DNA of 64,000 nt, from assembly GCF_900184225.1 (NCBI RefSeq), contig NZ_FXWZ01000003.1, forward strand, positions 1,491,684 through 1,555,683, read 5' to 3'. This stretch comes from Brevibacterium ihuae. Lineage in GTDB: Bacteria > Actinomycetota > Actinomycetes > Actinomycetales > Brevibacteriaceae. Position 1 is the stretch's first letter. Each line of letters begins with the position of its first letter. Below are positions 42,598 to 51,927 of the stretch, piece after piece. The notes under the pieces were generated by a model. The model searched no databases. It saw nothing but the letters and a program-made list of their open reading frames with translations, and was not told the origin of the DNA. The position numbers were made by a program, and so were the translations under genes.

Positions 42598-43908
42598 GTG
42601 ACCGTGATGAGAACAGCAGGGAGCATGAAGTTCCGGACCACGGGGCGCAGGGCGGTGGTCGGGGGTGCTGCAGGATCGGTGCTGCTCCTCGCCTCGGCGT
42701 GCGGCACCGCCGGAAGCGTCGGCGGTGGAGGATCCGCCGGAGAATCGGGAGGCTACGAGTACGGAGCCTCGCAGGACGAGATCAATGAGGCGATCGCCGA
42801 TCTCGAACCCGTGAACATCGTCTACCAGGTGGGAACGCCCTCGGCGAACTCGACCACTGGAGCACGATCGCTGCAGTTCAAGGACGCGGTCGAGGAGATG
42901 TCCAACGGCCAGATCGAGGTCGAGATCGTCTGGAGCATGGCCGTCGCCGGGTATCCCGAGGCGATCGACGCCGTCGTCGACGGCCGCGTGGACGTGAGCT
43001 ACCACCTCGTGGGGTACGAGCCGCAGCGCTTCCCCGAGGCCACCGCGCTGGCGACCGCGCTGGCGAACGTCGAGTACTCTCCCATGGTCGGTGAGATGGT
43101 CGCGCACGGTGTGGCTTCCGAGATCGGGTGGAACAGCGAACCGCTCCTCGACCGCTTCGAGCAGGAGGGTGTCAGGCCGCTGGCCCCCTTCATCGCCAAC
43201 GGCGCCTACTCCCTCAACTGCAACTCGCAGATCGCCACCGGCGACGACCTCGAGGGACGGCAGATCCGGGCCGGCACCTCGGGCCAGAGCCAGGCGGTCC
43301 AGGACTTCGGCGCGGTGCCGACGAGCATGGAGTTCACCGAGGCCTTCGAAGCCATGCAGCGCGGCACCATCGACTGCGACCTCTCGCCCACCGCGGCCAA
43401 GGACATCAGCGGCGTGTTCCAGGCGGCTCCGCACCTGAGCTACACCACCGAGGCCAGCTGGCCCCGGTTCCCGGCCGGCTTCTTCGTCGGATCGAGCTTC
43501 GACAACCTCCCGGTCGCCTATCAGCAGATTCTCTTCGATTCGGCTGATCTGCTGGTGAGCGGTTCGGCCCAGGGGTACGTCGACTCGAACAAGAACCACG
43601 TCGAGGACATCCGGAGCGTGGACGGCACGATCAACGAGTTCGATTCGGCGATGCAGGACGAACTCCGGGAGATCGTCGACAGCCAGACCGAGACGAACAT
43701 CGCCGACGGCCTGGTGCCGGAGGACATCGTCGAATCGATCGCCGAGCTCGAGGAGAAGTACCGCGGCATCGTCACCGAGCTCGGCTACGAGGACGGCGGC
43801 GACATGGAGACCATGGACGAATGGTACGACCCGTCGGCCGACTGGTCGGACTACTCGGATGCGATCTTCGAGGAGGCCGGCGCACTCGACCACCGGCCCG
43901 GCGGCTGA
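42598..43908 (+). CDS. TRAP-type (DctP-like) substrate-binding lipoprotein 2
   Basis: 436 residues from the GTG at 42598 (GGAG upstream); the ATG at 42607 is equally possible. Lipobox in VLLLASACGTAG. The mature part begins like its paralogue: YEYGASQDEINEAIADLEPV and NIVYQVGTPSANS. IEVEIVWSMAVAGYPEAIDA and FEAMQRGTIDCDLSP align with the first copy. No DctQ/DctM genes follow. A hairpin and then a convergent tRNA-Lys come after. Divergence from copy 1 suggests different ligands. Confidence 0.88.
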   Translation: MTVMRTAGSMKFRTTGRRAVVGGAAGSVLLLASACGTAGSVGGGGSAGESGGYEYGASQDEINEAIADLEPVNIVYQVGTPSANSTTGARSLQFKDAVEEMSNGQIEVEIVWSMAVAGYPEAIDAVVDGRVDVSYHLVGYEPQRFPEATALATALANVEYSPMVGEMVAHGVASEIGWNSEPLLDRFEQEGVRPLAPFIANGAYSLNCNSQIATGDDLEGRQIRAGTSGQSQAVQDFGAVPTSMEFTEAFEAMQRGTIDCDLSPTAAKDISGVFQAAPHLSYTTEASWPRFPAGFFVGSSFDNLPVAYQQILFDSADLLVSGSAQGYVDSNKNHVEDIRSVDGTINEFDSAMQDELREIVDSQTETNIADGLVPEDIVESIAELEEKYRGIVTELGYEDGGDMETMDEWYDPSADWSDYSDAIFEEAGALDHRPGG

Positions 43909-43939
43909 CACCGCCGGCGACACCCGAGGCGGTCGCACG

Positions 43940-44003
43940 CGCCGACTGTGCACGTCCGTTCGAGAACATCGTGGATGATTCGAGCGGACGTGCACACTCG
44001 GCG
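43940..44003. terminator. Long imperfect hairpin after the second TRAP binding protein
   Basis: CGCCGACTGTGCACGTCCG near 43940 pairs with CGGACGTGCACACTCGGCG near 44003; arms of 24 nt with two mismatches and a 16-nt loop. Lies between the convergent gene and tRNA-Lys. Confidence 0.65.
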
Positions 44004-44027
44004 CTGGCCGGAACGGGGAGGACACGG

Positions 44028-44100
44028 TGGGCCCCGTGGGGCTCGAACCCACGACCCGCGGATTAAAAGTCCGCTGCTCTACCAGCTGAGCTAGAGGCCC
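44028..44100 (-). tRNA. tRNA-Lys (TTT)
   Basis: 73 nt. Acceptor GGGCCTC pairs with GGGGCCC; the anticodon is TTT in ACTTTTAATC; the T-arm is GTGGGTTCGAGCCCCAC. CCA not encoded. No integrase or att-like repeat is next to it. Confidence 0.97.
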
Positions 44101-44346
44101 GAACGGTCGAATCGTCAGGATGGGACCGTTCAGCGCGCGATTGCGCGCGGCACAAGTATAATCCGCGCGGTGGCCGCCTGCCCAATCCCTCACGCCGTCC
44201 AGACCCGCCCGATCCGGAGCACGAGCCCGTCTTCGACCGGCCCGGGCTCTCCCGCGCCCTCCCCGCGCGAGTCACTCGGTAGAGTTGCAGAGGCTGCCGG
44301 CACCGCTGCGCAGCCTGGACGGACACGGGTGGGCAGGAGGTGCCGG

Positions 44347-45750
44347 ATGGCGAAGAACCGCTCTCGTCCGACCCCGACCGATCCGAGCGGCACCTGGCGC
44401 CTCATCGCCGCCCTCGCCTTCGCGAGCACGGGGGCGGCCTTCATGCAGACGCTCGTCGTCCCCATCCAGAACTCCCTGCCCGAGCTGCTCGGCGCACCCC
44501 GGTCCGCGACGGCCTGGGTGCTCACCATCTCGCTCGTCGCCGCCGCCGTCACCACCCCGATCTCCGGCCGGCTGGGGGACCTGTTCGGCAAGCGCAGGGT
44601 CGCCCTGGCGCTCATCGGTCTCCTCGTCCTCGGCTCGGTCATCGCCGCCCTGTCCTCCGGGCTCGTCGGCGTCCTCGTGGGCCGTGCGCTCCAGGGCGCG
44701 AGCATGGGCATCATCGCGGTCTCGATCTCGATCCTCGGCGACCAGCCCGATCCCCGGAAGAACGTCACCGGCATCGCGATAGTCAGCGCCAGCCTGGGTT
44801 TCGGCGGCGCGCTCGGACTGCCGCTGAGCGCCTGGATCGTGCAGATCGGGGACTGGAAGCTCCTCTTCTGGGCCACCGCAGCGCTCGGCGTCGTCACCCT
44901 GCTCGCCCTCCGCGCCGCCGTGCCCGCCTCCCCGGGAACCCGGCAGCGCGTCGATGTCCTCGGCGCCGTCGGACTCGCTGCCGGCCTGTCGGGCATCCTC
45001 GTCGCGATCTCCCAGGGGCCGGTGTGGGGATGGATCTCCGCCCCTACGCTCGGCTTCGGACTCGGCGGCATCGGTGTGCTGTTCGCCTGGGGCGTCTACG
45101 AGCTCCGGATCGGTGCCCCGATGGTCGATCTCCGCCTGCTCGCCCACCGTCGGCTGCTCCTCGTCAACGCCGGGACGATCGCCCTCGGGTTCTCGTTCTT
45201 CATCTCCCAGGTGGCCTACATGCAGATGCTCCAGCTGCCGGCCGACACCGAGGCGGGCCTCGGGCTGAGCACGTTCGGCGGCAGCCTGGCGCTCGTCCCC
45301 AGCGCCCTGACGATGATGGCGCTCGCTCCCGTGTCCGCGCGCCTCATCACCGTCCTCGGCGGCCACCTCGCGACATGTCTGGGGTCGGTGGTGATCGCGC
45401 TGTCCTACGCCTACACCCTCCTCTGGCACGATGCGGTGTGGCACATCGTGCTCTCGAGCACCGTCCTGTGCGCCGGCCTCGCCCTGTCCTACGCCGCGAT
45501 CCCCACGCTCGTCATGGACGAGGTCCCCCGCGAGGCCACCGGATCCGCCAACGGCGTCAACGCGCTCATGCGCAGCGTCGGCACGAGCAGCGGGGCAACG
45601 GTCTCCGGCATGGTGCTCGCAGCGACGAGCCGCGAGGTTGCCGGCTCCCAGGTGCCCTCGCTCGACGGATTCCGCGTGAGCTTCGCGCTCGGTCTTGCCG
45701 GAGCGCTCGTGTGCGCTGTCCTCGTCTGGGCCGCTCGCCGCTCCCGCTGA
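44347..45750 (+). CDS. MFS transporter, DHA2-like drug:H+ exporter type
   Basis: 467 residues from the ATG at 44347 (MAKNRSRPTPTD) with AGGAGG 6 nt upstream. About 12-14 helices. Typical parts are the N-terminal TWRLIAALAFASTGAAFMQT, the loop GRLGDLFGKRRVALALIGLL, and GRALQGASMGIIAVSISILG. The Asp/Arg of the A-motif are present. The family exports drugs, antibiotics or metabolites using protons. It is a single gene, followed by the palindromic region at 45.8 kb. Confidence 0.87.
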   Translation: MAKNRSRPTPTDPSGTWRLIAALAFASTGAAFMQTLVVPIQNSLPELLGAPRSATAWVLTISLVAAAVTTPISGRLGDLFGKRRVALALIGLLVLGSVIAALSSGLVGVLVGRALQGASMGIIAVSISILGDQPDPRKNVTGIAIVSASLGFGGALGLPLSAWIVQIGDWKLLFWATAALGVVTLLALRAAVPASPGTRQRVDVLGAVGLAAGLSGILVAISQGPVWGWISAPTLGFGLGGIGVLFAWGVYELRIGAPMVDLRLLAHRRLLLVNAGTIALGFSFFISQVAYMQMLQLPADTEAGLGLSTFGGSLALVPSALTMMALAPVSARLITVLGGHLATCLGSVVIALSYAYTLLWHDAVWHIVLSSTVLCAGLALSYAAIPTLVMDEVPREATGSANGVNALMRSVGTSSGATVSGMVLAATSREVAGSQVPSLDGFRVSFALGLAGALVCAVLVWAARRSR

Positions 45751-45814
45751 CCTGCACTCCAGTCCTCAAGTCGAGCCGAGCCTCCGCCGGCTGCCGCGCT
45801 GCAGGTCACACGCC

Positions 45815-45934
45815 GTCGACCTGTCATGTCCGCTCGATCTTCCCATCGAACTGCCATGTCTGCTCGATTCCGGACGGAGAACCGTGCAGGAGCGGCAGGT
45901 CGACGGGAAGACCGTGCACGAACGGCAGGTGGAC
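45815..45934. repeat. 120-bp imperfect palindrome with internal repeats
   Basis: The left part starts GTCGACCTGTCATGTCC and the right part ends GGCAGGTGGAC. The two arms of about 55 nt pair with roughly two thirds identity, best at TCTTCCC and TCGA-CTGCC. Each arm also contains a tandem of about 30 nt. It lies between convergent genes and could be a terminator or a remnant of a mobile hairpin. Confidence 0.6.
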
Positions 45935-45975
45935 GGGACGACGAGATTGGGCAGACCGAGCAACCTCATCCGCTC

Positions 45976-47007
45976 TCAGAGACGGACGTCCGGCCGGTAG
46001 GTGCGCGGCGCCTCGTCCGCAGCAGGTCCGGTGTCGGCCGAGCCGGTGTGCGCGACGACGTCCTGGTCCTCGGAACGCCGCCCGCCGAAGATCCCGGACC
46101 TCCGGCCGCGGCGGTCACCGCGACCGCCGCCCTTCCCGGTCTGCTGCTCGTCGACGACCTCGCCGTCGATGACCTCACCGGATCCGCGCTTCTTCTTGAG
46201 CCGAATGATGTTCTTGAGTCCGCCGACGACGGTGGCGTCCTTCTTCGGGGTGCTCACCTGCGGGTCGAGCTCGGGCTCGAAGTTCACCGGGAACGGCCCG
46301 AACGCCGTGCGCGCCTGGTCGACGACGGTGAGCGCCATCTTCCGATTCACCACCGCGCCGATCACCGCTCCCACGCCGAAGGGCAGCAGCCGCCCGACGA
46401 ACGAGCCGCTCGCCCGCGCCGCGTACTTCTTGAGCAGCGCCTTGCGCATGCGACGGGTGAGCGAGTTCATCATCGAGGCGGGGACCTGCTTGGCGACGAT
46501 CTGGCCCCAGTTCGCCGTCACCGCCGGCCCCGTTCCGCGGGCCTGGCCCGCGAACTTCTTGACGAGATCACGGCCGGAATCGCCGAGCGTGAGGCCCATG
46601 ACGAGAGCGTTCGCGCGCTCCGGGTCGCGCACCGGCAGGCCGTGGAGCTCGGCGACGGCCTGCGCGTAGAGCGCCGACCCCTCGAGGAATCCCGCGGTCT
46701 CCACCGCGGCCACGCCCATCGCCGCGCCGGTGCCGATCCCCGGCACCACTGCGGTGGCGCCGACCGCGGCACCGCCGTCGGTGGTGAGGTTGACGTAGTG
46801 GCTGCGGACGATCTCCGCGATGTCCGCCGGTGTCGCATCGGGGTTGCGGCGACGCAGCGATCGGAGGTAGGCGAGGACGGCCGGGCGCTGCACGCTCAGC
46901 AGCTTGCGGATGCCGCCCTCGGCCTTGGGATGGAGGGTGCCGTCGTCGTTGATCGCCATGCCGGCGGCCCGGCCGATGCCGGAGTTGACCATCGTGCTCT
47001 TCACCAT
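45976..47007 (-). CDS. Conserved hypothetical protein with glycine-rich hydrophobic patches
   Basis: 343 residues from the ATG at 47007 (MVKSTMVNSGIGRAAG), with AGAGGAA upstream. The centre has Gly/Ala-rich hydrophobic stretches (GAAVGATAVVPGIGTGAAMG and LPFGVGAVIGAVVNRKM) that may be membrane-associated rather than spanning. The C-terminus is Lys/Arg/Glu-rich (GGLKNIIRLKKKRGSGE). It somewhat recalls EcsC-type proteins, but I cannot assign it. It is divergent from the gene at 47198. Confidence 0.65.
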   Translation of the reverse strand: MVKSTMVNSGIGRAAGMAINDDGTLHPKAEGGIRKLLSVQRPAVLAYLRSLRRRNPDATPADIAEIVRSHYVNLTTDGGAAVGATAVVPGIGTGAAMGVAAVETAGFLEGSALYAQAVAELHGLPVRDPERANALVMGLTLGDSGRDLVKKFAGQARGTGPAVTANWGQIVAKQVPASMMNSLTRRMRKALLKKYAARASGSFVGRLLPFGVGAVIGAVVNRKMALTVVDQARTAFGPFPVNFEPELDPQVSTPKKDATVVGGLKNIIRLKKKRGSGEVIDGEVVDEQQTGKGGGRGDRRGRRSGIFGGRRSEDQDVVAHTGSADTGPAADEAPRTYRPDVRL

Positions 47008-47197
47008 GGGAGTTCCTCTCTCGCACTCGCGCGCCGGGCCGGGTCGGCTCGAATCCGCAAGCGACATTGTGAAGTCGGACACTGCGCATCAGTCTACTTC
47101 GCCCCTCCCGGGGTCCCTCGAATCCAACTCCCAGCACCCGTGGGGAGTACGCGGAGCACCGCCGGCCGCCACGGCCGCCGGAGTACACTGGGCGGCG

Positions 47198-47797
47198 ATG
47201 TCGACACCAGGGAACGCCCCGCGCCACCACCGCCCCCGCGTCATGCCCGACCTCGATCACCTGCGGCCGCAGCCGGATCCGGCCGCTCGCGCCGAGGCCG
47301 CTCACTCGACCGCCGTCCTCCTCGTGGGCAGCAGGGACGGGCAGCGCGACGCGGACGCGACGGCGCGGTTCGTCCGCCTCGCCGACGAGGTCGGCCTCGA
47401 GGCCCTCGCCGAGATCTGGTCCCGGGCGCCGGCGGTCTCACTGCCCGGTGCGCTGTGGCGGCTCTATGCGCTCCGCGATTGGATCCGCCGCTCGCCCCGG
47501 CAGGCCGCCGACTGGTTCGACGCCGGCCGCCAGGGCCACTCCGTGGCCGAGGTGCTCGCCGGTGTCGAGACCCCGCCCGGGCCGGATGCGGTGGCCCGCG
47601 CCGCTGACCGGATCCTCTCCGGGGCGTTCGCGGGGGATCTCGCCATCGCACTCGCCCGCGCCTCGGCGTTCGTCGAGGTCGCCGCGCGCGGCCGCGTCCT
47701 CACCGGGGACACCGGCACCGGTGCCGAGCAGTTCGAGAACCTCGCTCGGGATCTCGCTGGAGCCGCTCGCGCGCGCCGGCAGGGCCGCCTCGTCTGA
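47198..47797 (+). CDS. Conserved hypothetical protein
   Basis: 199 residues from the ATG at 47198, preceded by TACACT 8 nt upstream. An alternative start is at 47243 (MPDLDHLRPQ). Mostly helical and soluble: LWRLYALRDWIRRSPRQAAD, ARAADRILSGAFAGDLAIAL. No domain recognised. Confidence 0.65.
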   Translation: MSTPGNAPRHHRPRVMPDLDHLRPQPDPAARAEAAHSTAVLLVGSRDGQRDADATARFVRLADEVGLEALAEIWSRAPAVSLPGALWRLYALRDWIRRSPRQAADWFDAGRQGHSVAEVLAGVETPPGPDAVARAADRILSGAFAGDLAIALARASAFVEVAARGRVLTGDTGTGAEQFENLARDLAGAARARRQGRLV

Positions 47798-47835
47798 ACC
47801 CACCGGGCGAGCACACCGCACGCGTCCCCGACGCG

Positions 47836-47904
47836 GATCTCGCAGGTCGCCCGGGTGCTGCTGGGAGCGGTTCCGGTGGTGATCGCACAGGTCACCCGGG
47901 TTCT
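47836..47904. repeat. Two 24-bp direct repeats upstream of the Pit operon
   Basis: 47836-47859 and 47881-47904 agree in 20 of 24 bases and share AGGTC-CCCGGGT. The second copy contains GGTCACCCGGG, which resembles one half of a PHO box, but the spacing (45 bp) is not that of a true PHO box. Confidence 0.55.
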
Positions 47905-47924
47905 CGAGCATCAGCGATCCGCCG

Positions 47925-47954
47925 TTGGGAAACCGGCGCCGGGACTTGTATCCT
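47925..47954 (+). promoter_or_regulatory. Probable promoter of the DUF47-Pit operon
   Basis: TTGGGA, 18-nt spacer, TATCCT. Transcription would begin near 47961, giving a leader of about 138 nt to the GTG at 48099. Confidence 0.45.
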
Positions 47955-48098
47955 GCTCACGTGGCCCGCGAGGGTCGCATCGGGTGTCGGATCGCTGAAG
48001 CCCCGGGCTCCAACATCAGCCGCTTCGAGCGGCCTACCGCCGAGAGGCGCTCTCGGTCCGGCACCCGCCCTCCAGCAGCACCGAACGAGGAGAACCGC

Positions 48099-48719
48099 GT
48101 GAGACTGCGCCGGGTTCCACGCGAATCACAGTTCTACGACCTGTTCATCGAGCTCGCCGCTCACCTCCAGGACGGCACCCTCGTCCTCGCCGAGCTCTCC
48201 GGGATCCCGGTCGACGAGCGGCGGGCGGCCGCCCGCCGGATGCAGGAGATCTGCGACTCCGCCGACGAATCGGCCGGGGCCGTGCTCCGCCGGCTCCGCG
48301 AGAACTACGTCACCCCGCTCGACCGCCAGGATCTCTTCCTTCTCTCCGACACCCTCCGCGAGACGTGCCACGCGCTCGATGCGGTGGGCTTCGCGATGAC
48401 CTCCTCGGCGTTCGACGAGCTCCCGGTCGGCGCACTCGAGATGCTCGCGCTGCTCTCCACCCAGGCGGACCAGACGCTGCGGATGACCCAGCGGCTGCGC
48501 GGCAAGACCGATCACTGGGAGTACGTCGAGTCGATCGACCGGCTCGTCCATCGCGCGGTCGGGCTCCAGCAGAAGGTGTCCGACGCGGTGCCCGCATCCC
48601 GCCGCGGACTGACGTACGCGACGGCCGTCATGCAGCTGTCCACCGCCTTCGTCCACGCGTCCCGGTCATTCAAGGAGATCTCGCGGGTGATCGCCACGAT
48701 CGCCGTCAAGGAGTCCTGA
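48099..48719 (+). CDS. DUF47/PhoU-like protein (Pit accessory)
   Basis: 206 residues from a GTG at 48099 with GAGGAGAA upstream. All-helical PhoU-like protein: SQFYDLFIELAAHLQDGTLV, RRMQEICDSADESAGAVLRR, TPLDRQDLFLLSDTLRET. DUF47 proteins regulate or assist low-affinity phosphate transporters; metal-binding Asp/Glu/His positions fit. It is translationally tied to the Pit gene, which begins 1 nt after its stop. Confidence 0.9.
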   Translation: MRLRRVPRESQFYDLFIELAAHLQDGTLVLAELSGIPVDERRAAARRMQEICDSADESAGAVLRRLRENYVTPLDRQDLFLLSDTLRETCHALDAVGFAMTSSAFDELPVGALEMLALLSTQADQTLRMTQRLRGKTDHWEYVESIDRLVHRAVGLQQKVSDAVPASRRGLTYATAVMQLSTAFVHASRSFKEISRVIATIAVKES

Positions 48720-48720
48720 G

Positions 48721-49728
48721 GTGGAGCTCCTCTTCGCAGCGATCGTCCTCGTCATCGTGGCGTTCGCGTTCATGAACGGCTTCCACGACGCGGCGATCAC
48801 CGTCGGCAATGCGGTCGTCCACCGCGCGCTCACACCGCGCCTCGCACTCGCGCTCGCCGCAGTCTTCAACTTCATCGGAGCCCTGCTCGGGCAGAGCATC
48901 GCGGAGGTCGTTGTCGCGAACATCGTCGATTTCCCTCCCGATCACGTCGACATCCTCCTCATCGTGCTCGCCGGCGTGCTCGGCGGCCTCGTCTGGAACA
49001 TCGCCACCTACCTGTTCGCACTGCCGGTGTCCTCGACCCACTGCCTGTTCGGCGGGCTCATCGGCGCAGGGCTCGTGTTCGGCGCCACCTCGTCCGGACG
49101 TGAGCTCTTCGTCTCGGTGCTCGCCCCCCTCATCCTCACCCCGCTCGTCGCCTTCCTCCTGAGCTTCCTGCTCATGGGCGTGGTCAGCGCGGTCGTCGGC
49201 GCGACGGCGATGAAGCCGCTGTTCCGGCGCAGCCGGATGGTCTCGAGCGTCCTCACCGGTGCCCTGTCGCTCGCGCACGGGATCCAGGACGCGCAGAAGT
49301 CCGCGGCGATCATGATGGTCGCGGTCCTCGCGTATACCACGACGGAGCCCGTGGTGCTCGACGCGTTCTCCATCGACTGGCCGGTGCGCATCACCATCGC
49401 GTGCGCGCTCGCCCTCGGCACCCTGCTCAGCGGCTGGCGGGTGGCGCGCACCCTCAGCGTGCGCATGGTCCAACTCGATCCGGTGAAGTCCGCGGTCTCG
49501 GACTTCACCTCAACCTCGTTCATGTTCATCGCCGCACTCCTCCTCCGGGTGCCGGTGTCGATGAGCTTCCTCGTCGTCGCGGCGAATCTCGGCACCCAGT
49601 TCGAGGATCGGCGGGCCGGGGGGCGGATGCGCTATCTCGTCCCGGTGCTGGGCTCGTGGCTGCTGAGCCTGCCCGCCGCAGCCGTCCTCGCCGCGCTCCT
49701 CGCCCTCGTCCTCCTGCCCGCGCGCTGA
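48721..49728 (+). CDS. pit: Pit-type inorganic phosphate transporter
   Basis: 335 residues from a GTG at 48721; ribosome site AAGGAG inside the previous gene. About ten helices in two inverted halves. Signature regions are GFHDAAITVGNAVVHRALTP and SLAHGIQDAQKSAAIMMVAV, plus ALPVSSTHCLFGGLIGAG. Family members move phosphate or sulfate with a cation. The first signature lacks the usual Asn-Ala after DAA and the second has GIQDAQKS, so substrate or kinetics may differ. Confidence 0.9.
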   Translation: MELLFAAIVLVIVAFAFMNGFHDAAITVGNAVVHRALTPRLALALAAVFNFIGALLGQSIAEVVVANIVDFPPDHVDILLIVLAGVLGGLVWNIATYLFALPVSSTHCLFGGLIGAGLVFGATSSGRELFVSVLAPLILTPLVAFLLSFLLMGVVSAVVGATAMKPLFRRSRMVSSVLTGALSLAHGIQDAQKSAAIMMVAVLAYTTTEPVVLDAFSIDWPVRITIACALALGTLLSGWRVARTLSVRMVQLDPVKSAVSDFTSTSFMFIAALLLRVPVSMSFLVVAANLGTQFEDRRAGGRMRYLVPVLGSWLLSLPAAAVLAALLALVLLPAR

Positions 49729-49802
49729 GGCGCACGGCCGCCTCGGCCCCGGCCGGCCCTCACATCCGGTGCCGACCCTCCCAGCGGCCACGACGACGAA
49801 AA

Positions 49803-49870
49803 ACCCGCGTTTCCTGCTGCGGCACGCGAAATCTGTACAGGAATCGCGTGCCACCGCAGGAAACGCGGGT
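49803..49870. terminator. Long hairpin between pit and pstB
   Basis: ACCCGCGTTTCCTGC pairs with GCAGGAAACGCGGGT, extended by GGCACGCGA/TCGCGTGCC with a 3-nt mismatch bulge. Lies between convergent genes. Confidence 0.75.
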
Positions 49871-49936
49871 CACTCGTGTGAAGCGGACCGTTGGGCCGCG
49901 GGCGCACCCACGGACCGCAGGACCCGGACGGCCCGG

Positions 49937-50716
49937 TCAGCCGAAGCGGCCGGAGATGTAGTTCTGGGTCTCCTCGTTCGCCGGGTTGGAGAAGATCGTG
50001 CTCGTATCGTCATACTCGATGAGCTTGCCGGGCTTGCCGGTGCCGGCGATGTTGAAGAACGCGGTCTTGTCGGCCACGCGCGCCGCCTGCTGCATGTTGT
50101 GCGTGACGATGACGACCGTGTACTCCTCCTTGAGCTCGTTGATGAGGTCCTCGATCGCGAGCGTGGAGATCGGGTCGAGGGCCGAGCACGGCTCGTCCAT
50201 GAGGATGACATCGGGGGAGACGGCGATCGTGCGGGCGATGCACAGGCGCTGCTGCTGGCCGCCGGACAGCCCGGATCCCGGGCGGTCGAGGCGGTCCTTG
50301 ACCTCCTCCCAGAGGTTCGATCCGCGCAGGGAGCGCTCGACGATGTCGTCGGCCTCCGAGCGCGACATCCGCGAGCCGTTGAGCTTGTGGCCGGCGAGGA
50401 TGTTGTCCCGGATCGACATCGTGGGGAAGGGGTTGGGCCGCTGGAACACCATGCCGACCATGGCCCGGACGTTGACCGGGTCGACGCCCGGAGCGTAGAT
50501 GTCGTCGCCGTCGAGCATGAGCTGGCCCTTGGCGTAGGCGCCGGGGATGACCTCGTGCATCCGGTTGATCGTGCGGAGGAACGTCGTCTTGCCGCAGCCG
50601 GACGGGCCGATGAAGGCGGTCACCGAACGCGGCTCGATGCTGATGTTGACGTCTTCCACCGCGAGGAACTTGTCGTAGTAGACGTTGAGGTTGGTGGCGT
50701 CGATGCGCTTGGACAT
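49937..50716 (-). CDS. pstB: Phosphate ABC transporter ATP-binding protein
   Basis: 259 residues. Walker [11 protein letters not shown]-loop [13 protein letters not shown], signature LSGGQQQR, Walker [15 protein letters not shown] and switch [10 protein letters not shown] are present. The N-terminal [20 protein letters not shown] and C-terminal [20 protein letters not shown] are standard for PstB. Last gene of pstSCAB, 35 nt behind pstA. Confidence 0.97.
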   Translation of the reverse strand: MSKRIDATNLNVYYDKFLAVEDVNISIEPRSVTAFIGPSGCGKTTFLRTINRMHEVIPGAYAKGQLMLDGDDIYAPGVDPVNVRAMVGMVFQRPNPFPTMSIRDNILAGHKLNGSRMSRSEADDIVERSLRGSNLWEEVKDRLDRPGSGLSGGQQQRLCIARTIAVSPDVILMDEPCSALDPISTLAIEDLINELKEEYTVVIVTHNMQQAARVADKTAFFNIAGTGKPGKLIEYDDTSTIFSNPANEETQNYISGRFG

Positions 50717-50751
50717 GAGTTCTCTTCCTGCTGTGTGCTTCGGGCTGCGGC

Positions 50752-51927
50752 TCAGCGGCCGGAGTTCTTGGGGGCGAAGGCCTTCGCGATGACGCGCGCG
50801 ATGAGGTTGAGCAGCATCACGATGATGATGAGCACGAGGGCTGCCGCCCAGGCGCGCAGCGTCGAGGGCTCGGGAGCCGCCGGCGCGGTCGGGTTGACGA
50901 GCTGGCGGTAGATGTACACCGGCAGCGCCGTCATCCAGCCGGAGAGCACGTTCCAGTTGACCGTCGCCGCGTAGCCGGCGGTGACGAGGATCGGAGCGGT
51001 CTCACCGGTGACGCGGGCGATCGCGAGCGTCACGCCCGAGGCGATGCCGGACATCGCGGTGGGGAGGACGACCTTGAGGATCGTCCGCCACTTGCGGACG
51101 CCGAGCGCGTAGGACGCCTCGCGCAGCTCGTTGGGGACGACGCGGAGCATCTCCTCGGTGGAGCGCACGACGACCGGGATCATGAGCACCGACAGCGCGA
51201 TCGCGGCGGTGAGGCCCATCTTGACCATCTGCATCTGGCTGGGTCCTTCGCCGAGGATCGTCGTGATGACGAGCTGGACGGCCGCGAAGGCGAACAGGCC
51301 GGCGACGATCGACGGAATGCCGGTCATGACGTCGACGAAGAACGTGATCGCGCGGGAGAACCAGCCTCCGCGGGAGTACTCGACGAGGTAGATCGAGGCC
51401 ATGAGCCCGATCGGCACCGAGATCAGGGTGGCGATGGCGGTGATCGCAAGGGTGCCGACGAGTCCGTGGAGGAAGCCGCCCATGAGCGGTGCGCCCTCGT
51501 CACGGGTCGCCTGGTCGGTCGCGCCGGTGACCCCGGACATGTCGTCCCACAGGAGGTGCGGGTTGGCGAGCAGCGTGGGAAGGCCCTCGGCGACGACCGT
51601 CCAGATCACCGACACGAGCGGGAGGAGGGCGATGAGGAAGGCGCCCCACACGAGGTTCTTCCACAGGCCGTCGGTCGCCCGGCGCCGGTTCTCGACGACG
51701 AGGGTGGTGACGTACATGCCGATGACGTAGAGCACGGCGGTGAGGACGACGAAGCCGGTCCAGTTGAATCCGCCGCTGAGCACGAACGTCACGGCGGCGG
51801 CGAGGACGAGCGCGCCGATGAGCACGGCGATCCAGGTCCACGACGGCTTCTGGCCGGCGGTGAGGGAGTTCTTCTTGGCGACCCGTGCCCGCGAGTCGTG
51901 TGCGGCGGTGTCGGTCGTGGTCTTCAT
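50752..51927 (-). CDS. pstA: Phosphate ABC transporter permease PstA
   Basis: 391 residues from the ATG at 51927, overlapping the pstC stop as TGATG. It is longer than the usual 280-300 because of about 80-100 N-terminal residues with extra helices ([20 protein letters not shown] and [20 protein letters not shown]). The core has [20 protein letters not shown] and the EAA-type loop [20 protein letters not shown]. Confidence 0.95.
   Translation of the reverse strand: MKTTTDTAAHDSRARVAKKNSLTAGQKPSWTWIAVLIGALVLAAAVTFVLSGGFNWTGFVVLTAVLYVIGMYVTTLVVENRRRATDGLWKNLVWGAFLIALLPLVSVIWTVVAEGLPTLLANPHLLWDDMSGVTGATDQATRDEGAPLMGGFLHGLVGTLAITAIATLISVPIGLMASIYLVEYSRGGWFSRAITFFVDVMTGIPSIVAGLFAFAAVQLVITTILGEGPSQMQMVKMGLTAAIALSVLMIPVVVRSTEEMLRVVPNELREASYALGVRKWRTILKVVLPTAMSGIASGVTLAIARVTGETAPILVTAGYAATVNWNVLSGWMTALPVYIYRQLVNPTAPAAPEPSTLRAWAAALVLIIIVMLLNLIARVIAKAFAPKNSGR

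Noticed and set aside
45695-46000. A 101-codon rightward frame with repeated QERQVDG peptides
   Set aside because: The peptide repeat follows from the palindromic DNA repeat. The frame lies in a convergent gap and has no ribosome site.
47890-47900. PHO box upstream of the Pit operon (GGTCACCCGGG)
   Set aside because: A single half-like site. The partner is 45 bp away rather than 11 bp, so I do not call it a PHO box.
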